NCBI GenBank assembly: GCA_024654565.1
Contig: JANLHM010000008.1
Span: 1 to 42,653, forward strand
Direction of reading: 5' to 3'
DNA from: Nanobdellota archaeon
GTDB lineage: Archaea > Nanobdellota > Nanobdellia > Pacearchaeales > GW2011-AR1
Length of the DNA stretch: 42,653 bases
Part shown: positions 16,828 through 25,382 of the stretch, piece by piece
How the letters are laid out: each line of letters begins with the position of its first letter
Numbering within the stretch: the stretch's first letter is position 1
Notes under the pieces: model-generated
Seen by the model: the letters and a program-made list of their open reading frames with translations, nothing else
Told to the model about the DNA's origin: nothing
The model's database searches: none
Position numbers and translations under genes: made by a program

Positions 16828-19800
16828 ATGAAAAAAGTCGTAAGTAAAAAAATCGGGGAAATAAAGTTCTCTCTTCTTAGCCCGGAGCAGATTAAAAAAA
16901 TTTCAGTTGCAAAGATTGTGACTCCTGAACTTTATGACATCGACGGATATCCTGTTGACGGAGGACTTATGGACTTAAGACTTGGAGCAATTGATGCAGG
17001 AGTAAGATGTAGGACTTGTGGGGGAAAAATTAAGGAGTGCCTTGGACACCCTGGAAGTATTGACCTTGCTAAATCAATAATTCACTTAAAATATATTCCT
17101 GTAATTGAACTTGGACTCAGATGTTTCTGTCAGGAATGCGGAAAACTTATGCTTGATGACAAAGACTTGAAAAAATATTCACTAAGTGAAAGAGCAAAGA
17201 AAGCAAAAGACAATAAAAAATGTCCCCATTGTCAAGCTCAGCAAGAAAAAGTAAAGTTGGAAAAACCAACAAGTTTCTATAAGGGTAAAACAAGAATTTT
17301 CCCGACAGAGATAAGAGAAAGTCTTGTCAAAATACCTGATGAGGAATTAAGGAAAATAGGAATTGACCCAGTTACATGCAGAATTGAGTGGTCTATTTTA
17401 AATTCTTTAATTGTTCCGCCAGTGACTGTTAGACCAAGTATTATCCTTGAATCTGGTGAAAGAAGTGAAGACGATTTAACGCATAAACTTTCAGACATCA
17501 TAAGAGCAAATCAAAGACTCTGGGAAAACCTTAACGCGGGAGCGCCCGAAGTTATAATTGAAGACCTTTGGGATTTACTTCAATATCACGTTACAACTTT
17601 CTTTGACAACACTGTTGCGAGAGTTCCTCCAGCTAGACACAGAAGTGGACAACCATTAAAGACTATTACTGAAAGGATAAAAGGAAAAGAGGGAAGAATA
17701 AGAAAAAACATCGCCGGAAAAAGAGTTAACTATTCTGGAAGAACTGTTGTGAGCCCTGACCCAAACATAAACATCAATGAAGTGGGAATTCCATTTGAAA
17801 TTGCAAAGATTGTGACAGTATGTGAAACAGTTAACGACATAAATAAAGAGAAACTTACAAAACTAATAAGAAATGGTGAAAACTGGCCAGGGGCAAATTA
17901 TATTATAAGGCCTGACGGAAGAAAGAAAAAAATAAACCCTGAACTTCAAGAAGAGATTATAGAAGAATTAAAACCAGGGTACAAAGTTGAAAGACACCTT
18001 CAGGATGGAGATATTGTTCTTTTCAACAGACACCCTTCACTTCACAGAGCAAGTCTTATGGCACACTTTGTAAGAGTTCTTCCTGGAAGGACATTTAGAG
18101 TTCACCCAGCTGCAGCAAACCCATATAACGCAGACTTTGACGGAGATGAAATGAATATACACTCACCTCAAAATGAAGAAGCAAGGTCAGAAGCAAAAAT
18201 TCTTTTAGATGTAAAACAAAATTTAATTTCTCCAAAAAACAACACAAACCTTATTGGGTGTATTGTTGACGCTGTTACTGGAAATTATGTTCTTGGGAAA
18301 AAAGATTTTTCAAGAGAAGACGCTAATCAGCTCCTGTATAAATCAGGAATTGAAGCAGATATTGATAAAAAAACTGTAACTGGAAAAGAAATTTTCTCAA
18401 TGATTATCCCTGAAGTTGACTTTTCGAGTGGCTCAATTGAAATAAAAAAGGGGAAGATTATAAGGGGAGAAATTGACAAAAGTACTTTTGGAGATGAAGA
18501 CGGGGAATTAGTTAAAATAATTGACCAAAAATACGGAAGAAATGTTGCATTTGACTCAATAAAAAAAGCCTTTAACCTTGGTAAAAATCACCTTTCTGAA
18601 GTTGGAATTACTGCATCTGTTGAAGACTTTGACCTTGATGAAGACACAATTAACGAAAGTGAAAAAGTAATAAAAGCAACTGAAAAAAAGTGTGAAGAAA
18701 TTATTGAGTCTTATAGAGACGGGTCAATTGAACTTATACCTGGTAAAACTTCTGAAGAATCTAGAGAAATTCACCTCCTTAAAGTATTGAATGAAGTGAG
18801 GACAAAAGTTGGTGCAATTGTTAAAGAAAATTTCCCTGCAACAAACCCTGTTAGTGACATGATTAAGTCGGGTGGTGGAGGAAACATACTTAACATTACT
18901 CAGATGGCTTCATGTGTTGGTCAGCAGGCATTTCAAGGTGGAAGAATTGACTTTGGATACTCTGAAAGAACTCTCCCATTTTTCAAGAAAAAAGATTTGT
19001 CTCCAAAAGCGAGGGGTTTTATTAAGAGCGCTTTTATAAAAGGTTTACATCCTGATGAATTTTTCTTCCAAGCAATTACAGGGCGTGATTCACTTATGGA
19101 TACTGCACTTAGAACTCCTAAATCAGGTTATTTGTACAGACGCCTTGCTAATGCGCTACAGGATATGAGAGTTGAATACGACGGAACAATAAGAGATTCT
19201 GGGAAGAACATTATCCAATTCCAATATGGCTCTGATGGTTATGACGTTTCAAAAATTCACTTAAAAGAGAAGATTTCTCCTGGGGAAGCAATTGGACTTG
19301 TAACTGCACAATCATTCGGTGAAGCTTCGACTCAGATGGTTTTGAGAACTTTCCATATGGCTGGTGTTGCTGAAATGCAGGTTACAACGGGTTTACCAAG
19401 AATTATTGAAATTTTTGACGCGAGAAAAAAACCTTCTTCACCGAAGATGGAAGTTTATCTTGACAAGGAATATAACAATGAAGAGAGTGCCAAAACTTTT
19501 GCTACCAAAATAAAAGAAGTTACATTGAGGGAAATTGCCTCTGAAGTTCACCTTGACTTTGCAGGTAAAAAAATAACAATTGACTTAGATAAAGATCAAC
19601 TTAAAAAGACTCACATGACTCCAAACAAAGTTTCTGAAAGGTTAAATGAAATGGGATTCAGCGTTGAAAATAAAGGAAACCTTATAATTTTGAGTGCGAG
19701 CGAAGGCGGATTTAAAGAACTTTATCAATTAAAAGAAAAAATTAAGAAATCAATTATTTCAGGTGTAAAAGGAGTTGAGCAAATCCTTATTGTTAAAAGA

Positions 19801-20316
19801 GGCAAAGACTTTGCAGTTGTTACTCTTGGAACAAATCTTAAAGAGATAATGAAACTTAAAGAAGTTGATAAAAAAAGGACCGTCTCAAACGACATCCATG
19901 AAGTTGCAGGAATATTTGGAATTGAAGCTTCAAGGCAATTGATAATACATGAAATTAAGGAAATTCTTGATTCTCAAGGTCTTGATATCCATTCAAAACA
20001 TCTTGAACTTATTGCTGATGCTATGACAAACACGGGGGAAGTTAAGGGAGTCACAAGAATGGGAATAATTGCACAGAAAGCCTCAATACTTGCAAGAGCA
20101 ACTTTTGAAACCCCTGTAAAACAGTTTGTAAACTCAATTGTTAAAGGTTCAACGGATAAACTTGAGAGTGTAATTGAAAACATAATTTTAAATCAGCCAG
20201 TTCCTGTTGGAACAGGTTTACCTGGTCTAGTAGTTAACGTGATTGGACCACTTTCAAAAGAGGAAAAAAGCAAAAAAACAGCAACTTCCCAAATTGTTGA
20301 AGCAACTAACCGATGA
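16828..20316 (+). CDS. rpoA: DNA-directed RNA polymerase largest subunit, A' and A'' in one ORF
   Basis: NADFDGDEMN catalytic loop, RTPKSGYLYRRLANALQDMRVEYDGTIRDS bridge-helix region, then A'' region PGEAIGLVTAQSFGEASTQMVLRTFHMAGVAE in the same frame; 1162 aa. Confidence 0.96.
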   Translation: MKKVVSKKIGEIKFSLLSPEQIKKISVAKIVTPELYDIDGYPVDGGLMDLRLGAIDAGVRCRTCGGKIKECLGHPGSIDLAKSIIHLKYIPVIELGLRCFCQECGKLMLDDKDLKKYSLSERAKKAKDNKKCPHCQAQQEKVKLEKPTSFYKGKTRIFPTEIRESLVKIPDEELRKIGIDPVTCRIEWSILNSLIVPPVTVRPSIILESGERSEDDLTHKLSDIIRANQRLWENLNAGAPEVIIEDLWDLLQYHVTTFFDNTVARVPPARHRSGQPLKTITERIKGKEGRIRKNIAGKRVNYSGRTVVSPDPNININEVGIPFEIAKIVTVCETVNDINKEKLTKLIRNGENWPGANYIIRPDGRKKKINPELQEEIIEELKPGYKVERHLQDGDIVLFNRHPSLHRASLMAHFVRVLPGRTFRVHPAAANPYNADFDGDEMNIHSPQNEEARSEAKILLDVKQNLISPKNNTNLIGCIVDAVTGNYVLGKKDFSREDANQLLYKSGIEADIDKKTVTGKEIFSMIIPEVDFSSGSIEIKKGKIIRGEIDKSTFGDEDGELVKIIDQKYGRNVAFDSIKKAFNLGKNHLSEVGITASVEDFDLDEDTINESEKVIKATEKKCEEIIESYRDGSIELIPGKTSEESREIHLLKVLNEVRTKVGAIVKENFPATNPVSDMIKSGGGGNILNITQMASCVGQQAFQGGRIDFGYSERTLPFFKKKDLSPKARGFIKSAFIKGLHPDEFFFQAITGRDSLMDTALRTPKSGYLYRRLANALQDMRVEYDGTIRDSGKNIIQFQYGSDGYDVSKIHLKEKISPGEAIGLVTAQSFGEASTQMVLRTFHMAGVAEMQVTTGLPRIIEIFDARKKPSSPKMEVYLDKEYNNEESAKTFATKIKEVTLREIASEVHLDFAGKKITIDLDKDQLKKTHMTPNKVSERLNEMGFSVENKGNLIILSASEGGFKELYQLKEKIKKSIISGVKGVEQILIVKRGKDFAVVTLGTNLKEIMKLKEVDKKRTVSNDIHEVAGIFGIEASRQLIIHEIKEILDSQGLDIHSKHLELIADAMTNTGEVKGVTRMGIIAQKASILARATFETPVKQFVNSIVKGSTDKLESVIENIILNQPVPVGTGLPGLVVNVIGPLSKEEKSKKTATSQIVEATNR

Positions 20317-20413
20317 TTTTACCGACGACAAAATGTTTCTCAACCAATTACATTTCAAACTAAAAATAAAAACAACAATTTTATAAATCAACTTAATATA
20401 AAGAGTTATAACC

Positions 20414-20830
20414 ATGGTTAACACAATTGATATGCAGGACCTAAGACACCTAAATTTATTTAGAAAAATTACAAGAATTCCAACAAGATACTGTTTTAGT
20501 TACAATGAAACTTTAATGTTTTGTGTCCACAGAAGTGAACTCTCACAAGCTCTTGGAAGAAATGGAGAAAATTTAAGGGAGATGTCTAACATAACTAAGA
20601 AGAGGATAAGAGTTCTCCCAATCCCTAACGGAATTGAAAATTCAAAATCATTTATACAATCTATTGTTGCCCCAGTTACATTCAAAGATATTGAAATTAC
20701 CCCCAATGAAATAATTGTAAACGCTGGGTCTGAAAACAAGGCTGCCCTTCTCGGAAGAAACAAAAGAAGATTTCTTGAAATGAAAAAAATTGTAAAAGAT
20801 TTTTTCAAGGTTGATTACAGAATTATATAA
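20414..20830 (+). CDS. nusA: Archaeal NusA-like KH-domain protein
   Basis: Position after rpoA; ELSQALGRNGENLREMSNITKKRIRVL and ENKAALLGRNKRRFLEMKKIVKDFF KH-like segments. Confidence 0.85.
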   Translation: MVNTIDMQDLRHLNLFRKITRIPTRYCFSYNETLMFCVHRSELSQALGRNGENLREMSNITKKRIRVLPIPNGIENSKSFIQSIVAPVTFKDIEITPNEIIVNAGSENKAALLGRNKRRFLEMKKIVKDFFKVDYRII

Positions 20831-20840
20831 TTAAGAAAAT

Positions 20841-20945
20841 AAAAATTGTATAATCAAAAATAGAAAAATTGTATAACCGAGAACGTAAAAATTGTATAAT
20901 TAACACTATAAGATTGGATAATCAAAAACATAAATTGTTATAAAC
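20841..20945. repeat. Short tandem repeats, ~23-bp period (about 4-5 units)
   Basis: aaaaattgtataatcaaaaatag / aaaaattgtataaccgagaacgt / aaaaattgtataattaacactat / aagattggataatcaaaaacat / aaattgttataaac. Confidence 0.8.
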
Positions 20946-20953
20946 TTCTTTTT

Positions 20954-21760
20954 TTGGATATCCTTATGAAAGAGGGTAAACTCGTTAGGGATGGAATTAT
21001 TAAGATTCTTAAAGAGGACAAAATAGAACACTCCTACCACATTGCCTCTAAAAACGAGTTTGGGAAAAAATTAGATGAGAAATTAGTTGAGGAAGTTTAT
21101 GAATTTCTGGAAAGTAAAAATGAAGAGGAAATTTCAGATGTCGAAGAAGTCCTTAGTGCAATAAAGGAATTTTACAGTTTAGATAAAGAGAAAATTGAGT
21201 TGATAAAGAAGAATAAGTATGAAAAACGTGGGGGATTTAGAAAAAGAATAATTCTTGATGAAGTTAAGGAAAATAACCCCAAAATAGTAGATAATTGTTT
21301 TTTTTGTCAAGTATACGGGGATGGAAAAGAAGTAGAATCTGAAAACAACCATTTTTACACAAGGTTTGACCGATTTCCAATCACTCCCGGGCATATTGAA
21401 ATAATCCCAAAAAGGCATGTTGTTACCCTTGATGAACTAACTCCCCATGAATGGGCTTCATTAAACCCCATAATAAAAGAAACCTTGGACAGGATTGTTT
21501 CTTCAAATCTTGAAGAAAAGTATTTTGAATTTTTAGAGAACCCAATTAATTCCTCTTCTGAAAACTTTTTGAGAAAAGCTGTTGAGTCACCTTTCATCCA
21601 TTTGAGACCTGACGCTTACACTCATGGAATCAATGACGGGGAGGCTTCTGGAAGAACTGTTCACCATCTACACTGGCACATAATTCCAAGATATGTTGGA
21701 GACGTCCCAAATCCCCGTGGCGGAGTAAGGCACATAATTCCTGAGAAAGGATTTTATTAA
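20954..21760 (+). CDS. MazG-like N-terminal domain fused to a HIT-family hydrolase
   Basis: KLVRDGIIKILKEDK..LDEKLVEEVYEFLESKNEEEISDVEEVLSAIKEF resembles MazG/HisE-like helices; C-terminal HIT motif HHLHWHIIPR. Confidence 0.75.
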   Translation: MDILMKEGKLVRDGIIKILKEDKIEHSYHIASKNEFGKKLDEKLVEEVYEFLESKNEEEISDVEEVLSAIKEFYSLDKEKIELIKKNKYEKRGGFRKRIILDEVKENNPKIVDNCFFCQVYGDGKEVESENNHFYTRFDRFPITPGHIEIIPKRHVVTLDELTPHEWASLNPIIKETLDRIVSSNLEEKYFEFLENPINSSSENFLRKAVESPFIHLRPDAYTHGINDGEASGRTVHHLHWHIIPRYVGDVPNPRGGVRHIIPEKGFY

Positions 21761-21766
21761 CAAAAA

Positions 21767-22117
21767 ATGAAGAAAACAATTGATGAAAAAAATTATTTTA
21801 TTTTATATGAAGGCTTAGTAGAGGAAATGAAAGTTCATCTTGAAAATTTAATTGGGCTTTGGGACAAAAACCTAAAAGAGATGATTATTGAAGACTTAAA
21901 TTGCTTGGAGAACATTTCTTCTGAAGAGAATAAAGAAGTTTCTGACATGTACAGGAGAATTTATTATTCAAAAGAGAAATTGATGTACCGGGTTAATTCA
22001 AGTGACAAATTTACTCAAAAATTTGTCTTTCCCCTAATTGTTGAAAATTCAAAAAAAGCAGATAAAAAGTTTCTCGAGAAAAATCCTGATTACAAGATAG
22101 TTCAGCATAACCTTTAA
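21767..22117 (+). CDS. Hypothetical protein
   Basis: ORF between the HIT gene and rps12. Confidence 0.5.
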   Translation: MKKTIDEKNYFILYEGLVEEMKVHLENLIGLWDKNLKEMIIEDLNCLENISSEENKEVSDMYRRIYYSKEKLMYRVNSSDKFTQKFVFPLIVENSKKADKKFLEKNPDYKIVQHNL

Positions 22118-22149
22118 AAACTAATTTTCTTAAGAATAGTCATACTAAA

Positions 22150-22572
22150 ATGGGATTAAAAAGTGCATTTAAAAAGGTAAAGGACCGAAAGAAGTTCAGA
22201 TGGAAAGACAGAGATTACAAAGTGCATACTCTAGACCTCTTTGCAAAATCTGACCCTCTTCAAGGAGCAAACCAGGCAAAGGGAATTGTTCTTTCAAAAT
22301 TTCAAAAAGAAGCAAGACAACCAAACTCGGCTATGAGAAAATGTTGCAGAGTTCAATTAACTAAAAACGGAAAGGTTGTTGGGGTTTTTATTCCAGGAAA
22401 CCTTGCACAAAAGTTTGTTGATGAACATGACGAAGTTATGATTGAAAGAATTGGTGGAAAGCAGGGAAAGAGTAAAGGAGACATGCCGGGGATCAGGTAC
22501 CAAGTTATAAAAGTAAATGATCAGCCCCTTCACAGATTGTGGCAGGGACTTATCCAGAAGGGTAGAAGATAA
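22150..22572 (+). CDS. rps12: Ribosomal protein uS12
   Basis: [65 protein letters not shown]. Confidence 0.95.
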   Translation: MGLKSAFKKVKDRKKFRWKDRDYKVHTLDLFAKSDPLQGANQAKGIVLSKFQKEARQPNSAMRKCCRVQLTKNGKVVGVFIPGNLAQKFVDEHDEVMIERIGGKQGKSKGDMPGIRYQVIKVNDQPLHRLWQGLIQKGRR

Positions 22573-22573
22573 A

Positions 22574-22864
22574 ATGGAAAAAAATTTTAGATTCACAGAA
22601 AATGAATATTACGGAAGGGTTGTCCCATATTTACAAGAAATTACGGACGCCCATGACATTGGTGAAGATGAGGCTTTATACTCTTTAAACTCTGAAATCC
22701 AGATTTTTGAATTAAAAACCCCCTATGAATCGTTAGAAATTATTAGAATAAAAGGTTTTGAAAATGTGAAGCCTAAGTTTAATGTCCGTTTAAACACTGA
22801 TGACTTTGAATTGATGAACAACCTAGAAAAAATATCAAAAGGGAATTGTGTGAAAAAAAAATGA
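22574..22864 (+). CDS. Hypothetical protein between rps12 and rps7
   Basis: MEKNFRFTENEYYGRVVPYLQEITDAHDIGEDEALYSLNSEIQIF; ATG 2 nt after the rps12 stop. Confidence 0.5.
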   Translation: MEKNFRFTENEYYGRVVPYLQEITDAHDIGEDEALYSLNSEIQIFELKTPYESLEIIRIKGFENVKPKFNVRLNTDDFELMNNLEKISKGNCVKKK

Positions 22865-23064
22865 ACAAAATTTATTCCCGAGAAGACTGGGACACTTATC
22901 AAGGAAATTTAGGTAAAGACCCCGATTCGATTTGGTACAATCAATTTTTTGGAAAGGTTTATCTTGCGCTTGAAAAAGGAAAAGAATTTTTTAGTTTGGA
23001 TAGAACTCAGTTTGAAAAAACATCAAAAAATAAAAAAACATTGGAGAACAAAAAGTATGATTGA
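22861..23064 (+). CDS. Small hypothetical protein between rps12 and rps7
   Basis: MNKIYSREDWDTYQGNLGKDPDSIWYNQFFGKVYLALEKGKEFF; overlaps the upstream stop. Confidence 0.45.
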   Translation: MNKIYSREDWDTYQGNLGKDPDSIWYNQFFGKVYLALEKGKEFFSLDRTQFEKTSKNKKTLENKKYD

Positions 23065-23692
23065 AGAGAAAGAAGAGGTAAAAGTTGAAAGTAATTCACC
23101 TAATTTCAAAATTTTTGATATGTGGGACATTTCTCAGATTCATGTTGAAGACGCAGGACTAAAAAATGTAATAAATCTTGAGCCAAAATTAATATTAAAA
23201 TCCGAAGGAAGGAATGTGGTAAAACATGGTCAAACAAGGGTTAACGTTGTTGAGAGACTTGTAAACAAATTAGCTCTTACTGGTCACAGGGGTAAAAAGC
23301 ACAGGATTGAACTTGGACACTCTACAGGAAAATACTCAAAAAATATGAAGGTAGTCCTTGAAGCTTTCAAATATGTTGAAAAGAAAACTGGAAAAAACCC
23401 CGTTGAAGTTTTGGTTCGTGCAATTGAAAAAATTTCTCCAAGAGATGAAACTACAATAATTGAATATGGTGGAGCAAGATATCCTCAGGCAGTTGATGTT
23501 TCTCCCATAAGAAGGGTTAACCTTGCACTTAAAAATTTAGTTCATGGGGCAAGCGACAAAGCTTTTGGAAAAAAGAAAAAACTTTCACAATCACTTGCTG
23601 ACGAAATAATTCTTGCATATGAAGAAAATGGTGAAAGTTCAGCATTAAAGAAGAAAAAAGAGTCTGAAGCTCAAGCAGATTCAGCTCGATAG
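23057..23692 (+). CDS. rps7: Ribosomal protein uS7
   Basis: KSEGRNVVKHGQTRVNVVERLVNKLALTGHRGKKH..KTGKNPVEVLVRAIEKISPRDETTIIEYGGARYPQAVDVSPIRRVNLALKNL; ATG 23057 preferred. Confidence 0.95.
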   Translation: MIEEKEEVKVESNSPNFKIFDMWDISQIHVEDAGLKNVINLEPKLILKSEGRNVVKHGQTRVNVVERLVNKLALTGHRGKKHRIELGHSTGKYSKNMKVVLEAFKYVEKKTGKNPVEVLVRAIEKISPRDETTIIEYGGARYPQAVDVSPIRRVNLALKNLVHGASDKAFGKKKKLSQSLADEIILAYEENGESSALKKKKESEAQADSAR

Positions 23693-23730
23693 TTTTAAAT
23701 ATAAATTTCTTCCCTGCTTTTTTATGATAT

Positions 23731-23976
23731 TTGAACTTTATATTGAAACTTTGGCTGGGAAAAGAAAATTATGAACGAATTTTTGAAAAACTGAAAAAAC
23801 TTGGCCTTGTTAACGCGATAGGTCCCTTGAACTACCCAGATAAATCTAAGAATTATTGTTTAGTTTGGGATGATGAAAAGGGAGTTGGTAGATACATAAG
23901 TTCACTTGGACAAAAGTCTGTTTTCACCAAGATAAAAAAAAGAAGTCGATATGTTCCCATTTTTCTACTGGCTTAA
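23731..23976 (+). CDS. Small hypothetical protein
   Basis: 81-aa ORF; overlaps a 57-aa ORF at 23951-24124. Confidence 0.35.
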   Translation: MNFILKLWLGKENYERIFEKLKKLGLVNAIGPLNYPDKSKNYCLVWDDEKGVGRYISSLGQKSVFTKIKKRSRYVPIFLLA

Positions 23977-24146
23977 TAAAAACAGATTTTATGGGGAGAT
24001 TTTAAAAAAAGACCCTATGAAAGAAGCAATTGAAAAATGCCTTAATGCTGTTAATGGACCTATTATTGAACTAGCCCGAAACGAAAAAGATACGGAAAAA
24101 TTCATCAATTCATCAAATTTATAAATGACAATTTTTTATTTTCCAA

Positions 24147-24605
24147 GTGACAGATTATAATGAATTGAAAAACAGGATTGACAAGGTTTATGAACAAAAA
24201 AAGGAAGAAGAACAAAAAGCGATAGAAAATATCTGGAGTGGTTTTTCTGAAGAAAAAAGTGCTCTTGAAAAAATAATTTACGATGAATTTGGAAAAATAA
24301 TCCTTTCTATTGGTCCATTAGTTCATAAGAACAAAAATTCAAAATACGCAGAGATTATTGAATACAAAGTTTCCTATAACAATGATTCAAAAAGCTCTCA
24401 GGTAAAGATCACAAAATTTAAACTTCCCGACGGAAGGATAATGAGCAATGAATTATTTATGTCCAAACTCTATGAATGTCCACATCTTTACACTTACAAA
24501 ATATGCGGGAAAGGTGAAGAAATTGACAACAGAATAAAAGAATTCAGAGAAAAGTTCCATATTGATTCTATAAAAAATGTGAATCACAATTGCTCACATA
24601 AATAA
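24147..24605 (+). CDS. Hypothetical protein
   Basis: 152-aa ORF, charged N-terminus. Confidence 0.45.
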   Translation: MTDYNELKNRIDKVYEQKKEEEQKAIENIWSGFSEEKSALEKIIYDEFGKIILSIGPLVHKNKNSKYAEIIEYKVSYNNDSKSSQVKITKFKLPDGRIMSNELFMSKLYECPHLYTYKICGKGEEIDNRIKEFREKFHIDSIKNVNHNCSHK

Positions 24606-24750
24606 CTTTTTATTTTATCTCACAGGCAATTAACAATTCTTTATCATTTTTTTAGTATCTATACTCTTTTTTTCCAAAGGCATTTTCATAAGAAAAGTTT
24701 TTACCTGAACTCACCCAAAACTTTCAGAAGTGACAAAAATATTGACTAAT

Positions 24751-25293
24751 TCAAATTTTAAATTCATATCCCTTGCTTTTCCAATCTTGAAATTCTTCTT
24801 TTGTTAGGGAATTTTTCGGAAATCTGCCGTTCCAAAGTTTTTCTCCCTTTTTTCTATAAGGAACATAAACTTCGGGATCGTTAAAAAAATTATATGAAGA
24901 AAGAACGGGGTATTTTGTTTCAGTATTTTTTCTGCAAAATCTTGGTTTAGATACAAGACCTTTTTTTATGAACAATTTAAGGTAATGGTTATACTCCTTT
25001 TCTGAAATTTCACTTGCAAGAGGATTTACAAACTCCTCAATTTCTTCTATTTTTGAACTGGGAACTCCTGGACCAATATACCTCTCGTATGTTTTTTTCC
25101 CATATTTTTTGTTTATAATCCACTCTTGTGCTTCTTCCCAAAATAGATGTTTACAATTCCCAAACATAATAAGTCCGTCTTCTAAATCTGCTGACTCCAT
25201 AAAATTTACATAAGCGTTTATTTCCCAATCATGTTTAAGACCAGTTCTCTTGGAAATCCTTTCTATCAAATCTTTGTTTTTTATTTTGGTCAT
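24751..25293 (-). CDS. Hypothetical protein
   Basis: 180-aa ORF, composition consistent with coding. Confidence 0.5.
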   Translation of the reverse strand: MTKIKNKDLIERISKRTGLKHDWEINAYVNFMESADLEDGLIMFGNCKHLFWEEAQEWIINKKYGKKTYERYIGPGVPSSKIEEIEEFVNPLASEISEKEYNHYLKLFIKKGLVSKPRFCRKNTETKYPVLSSYNFFNDPEVYVPYRKKGEKLWNGRFPKNSLTKEEFQDWKSKGYEFKI

Positions 25294-25382
25294 TTTACTA
25301 AATTAACCTTGTGAACTTATTAAGGATTATTGTTATAAAATTCATAAAAAGTTTTATAAACTAATTTTTGTAAAACCTATTT

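Noticed and set aside
13574-20183. Many antisense ORFs over rpoB/rpoA (e.g. 13967-14278, 19974-20183)
   Set aside because: Shadow frames of strongly supported coding sequence.
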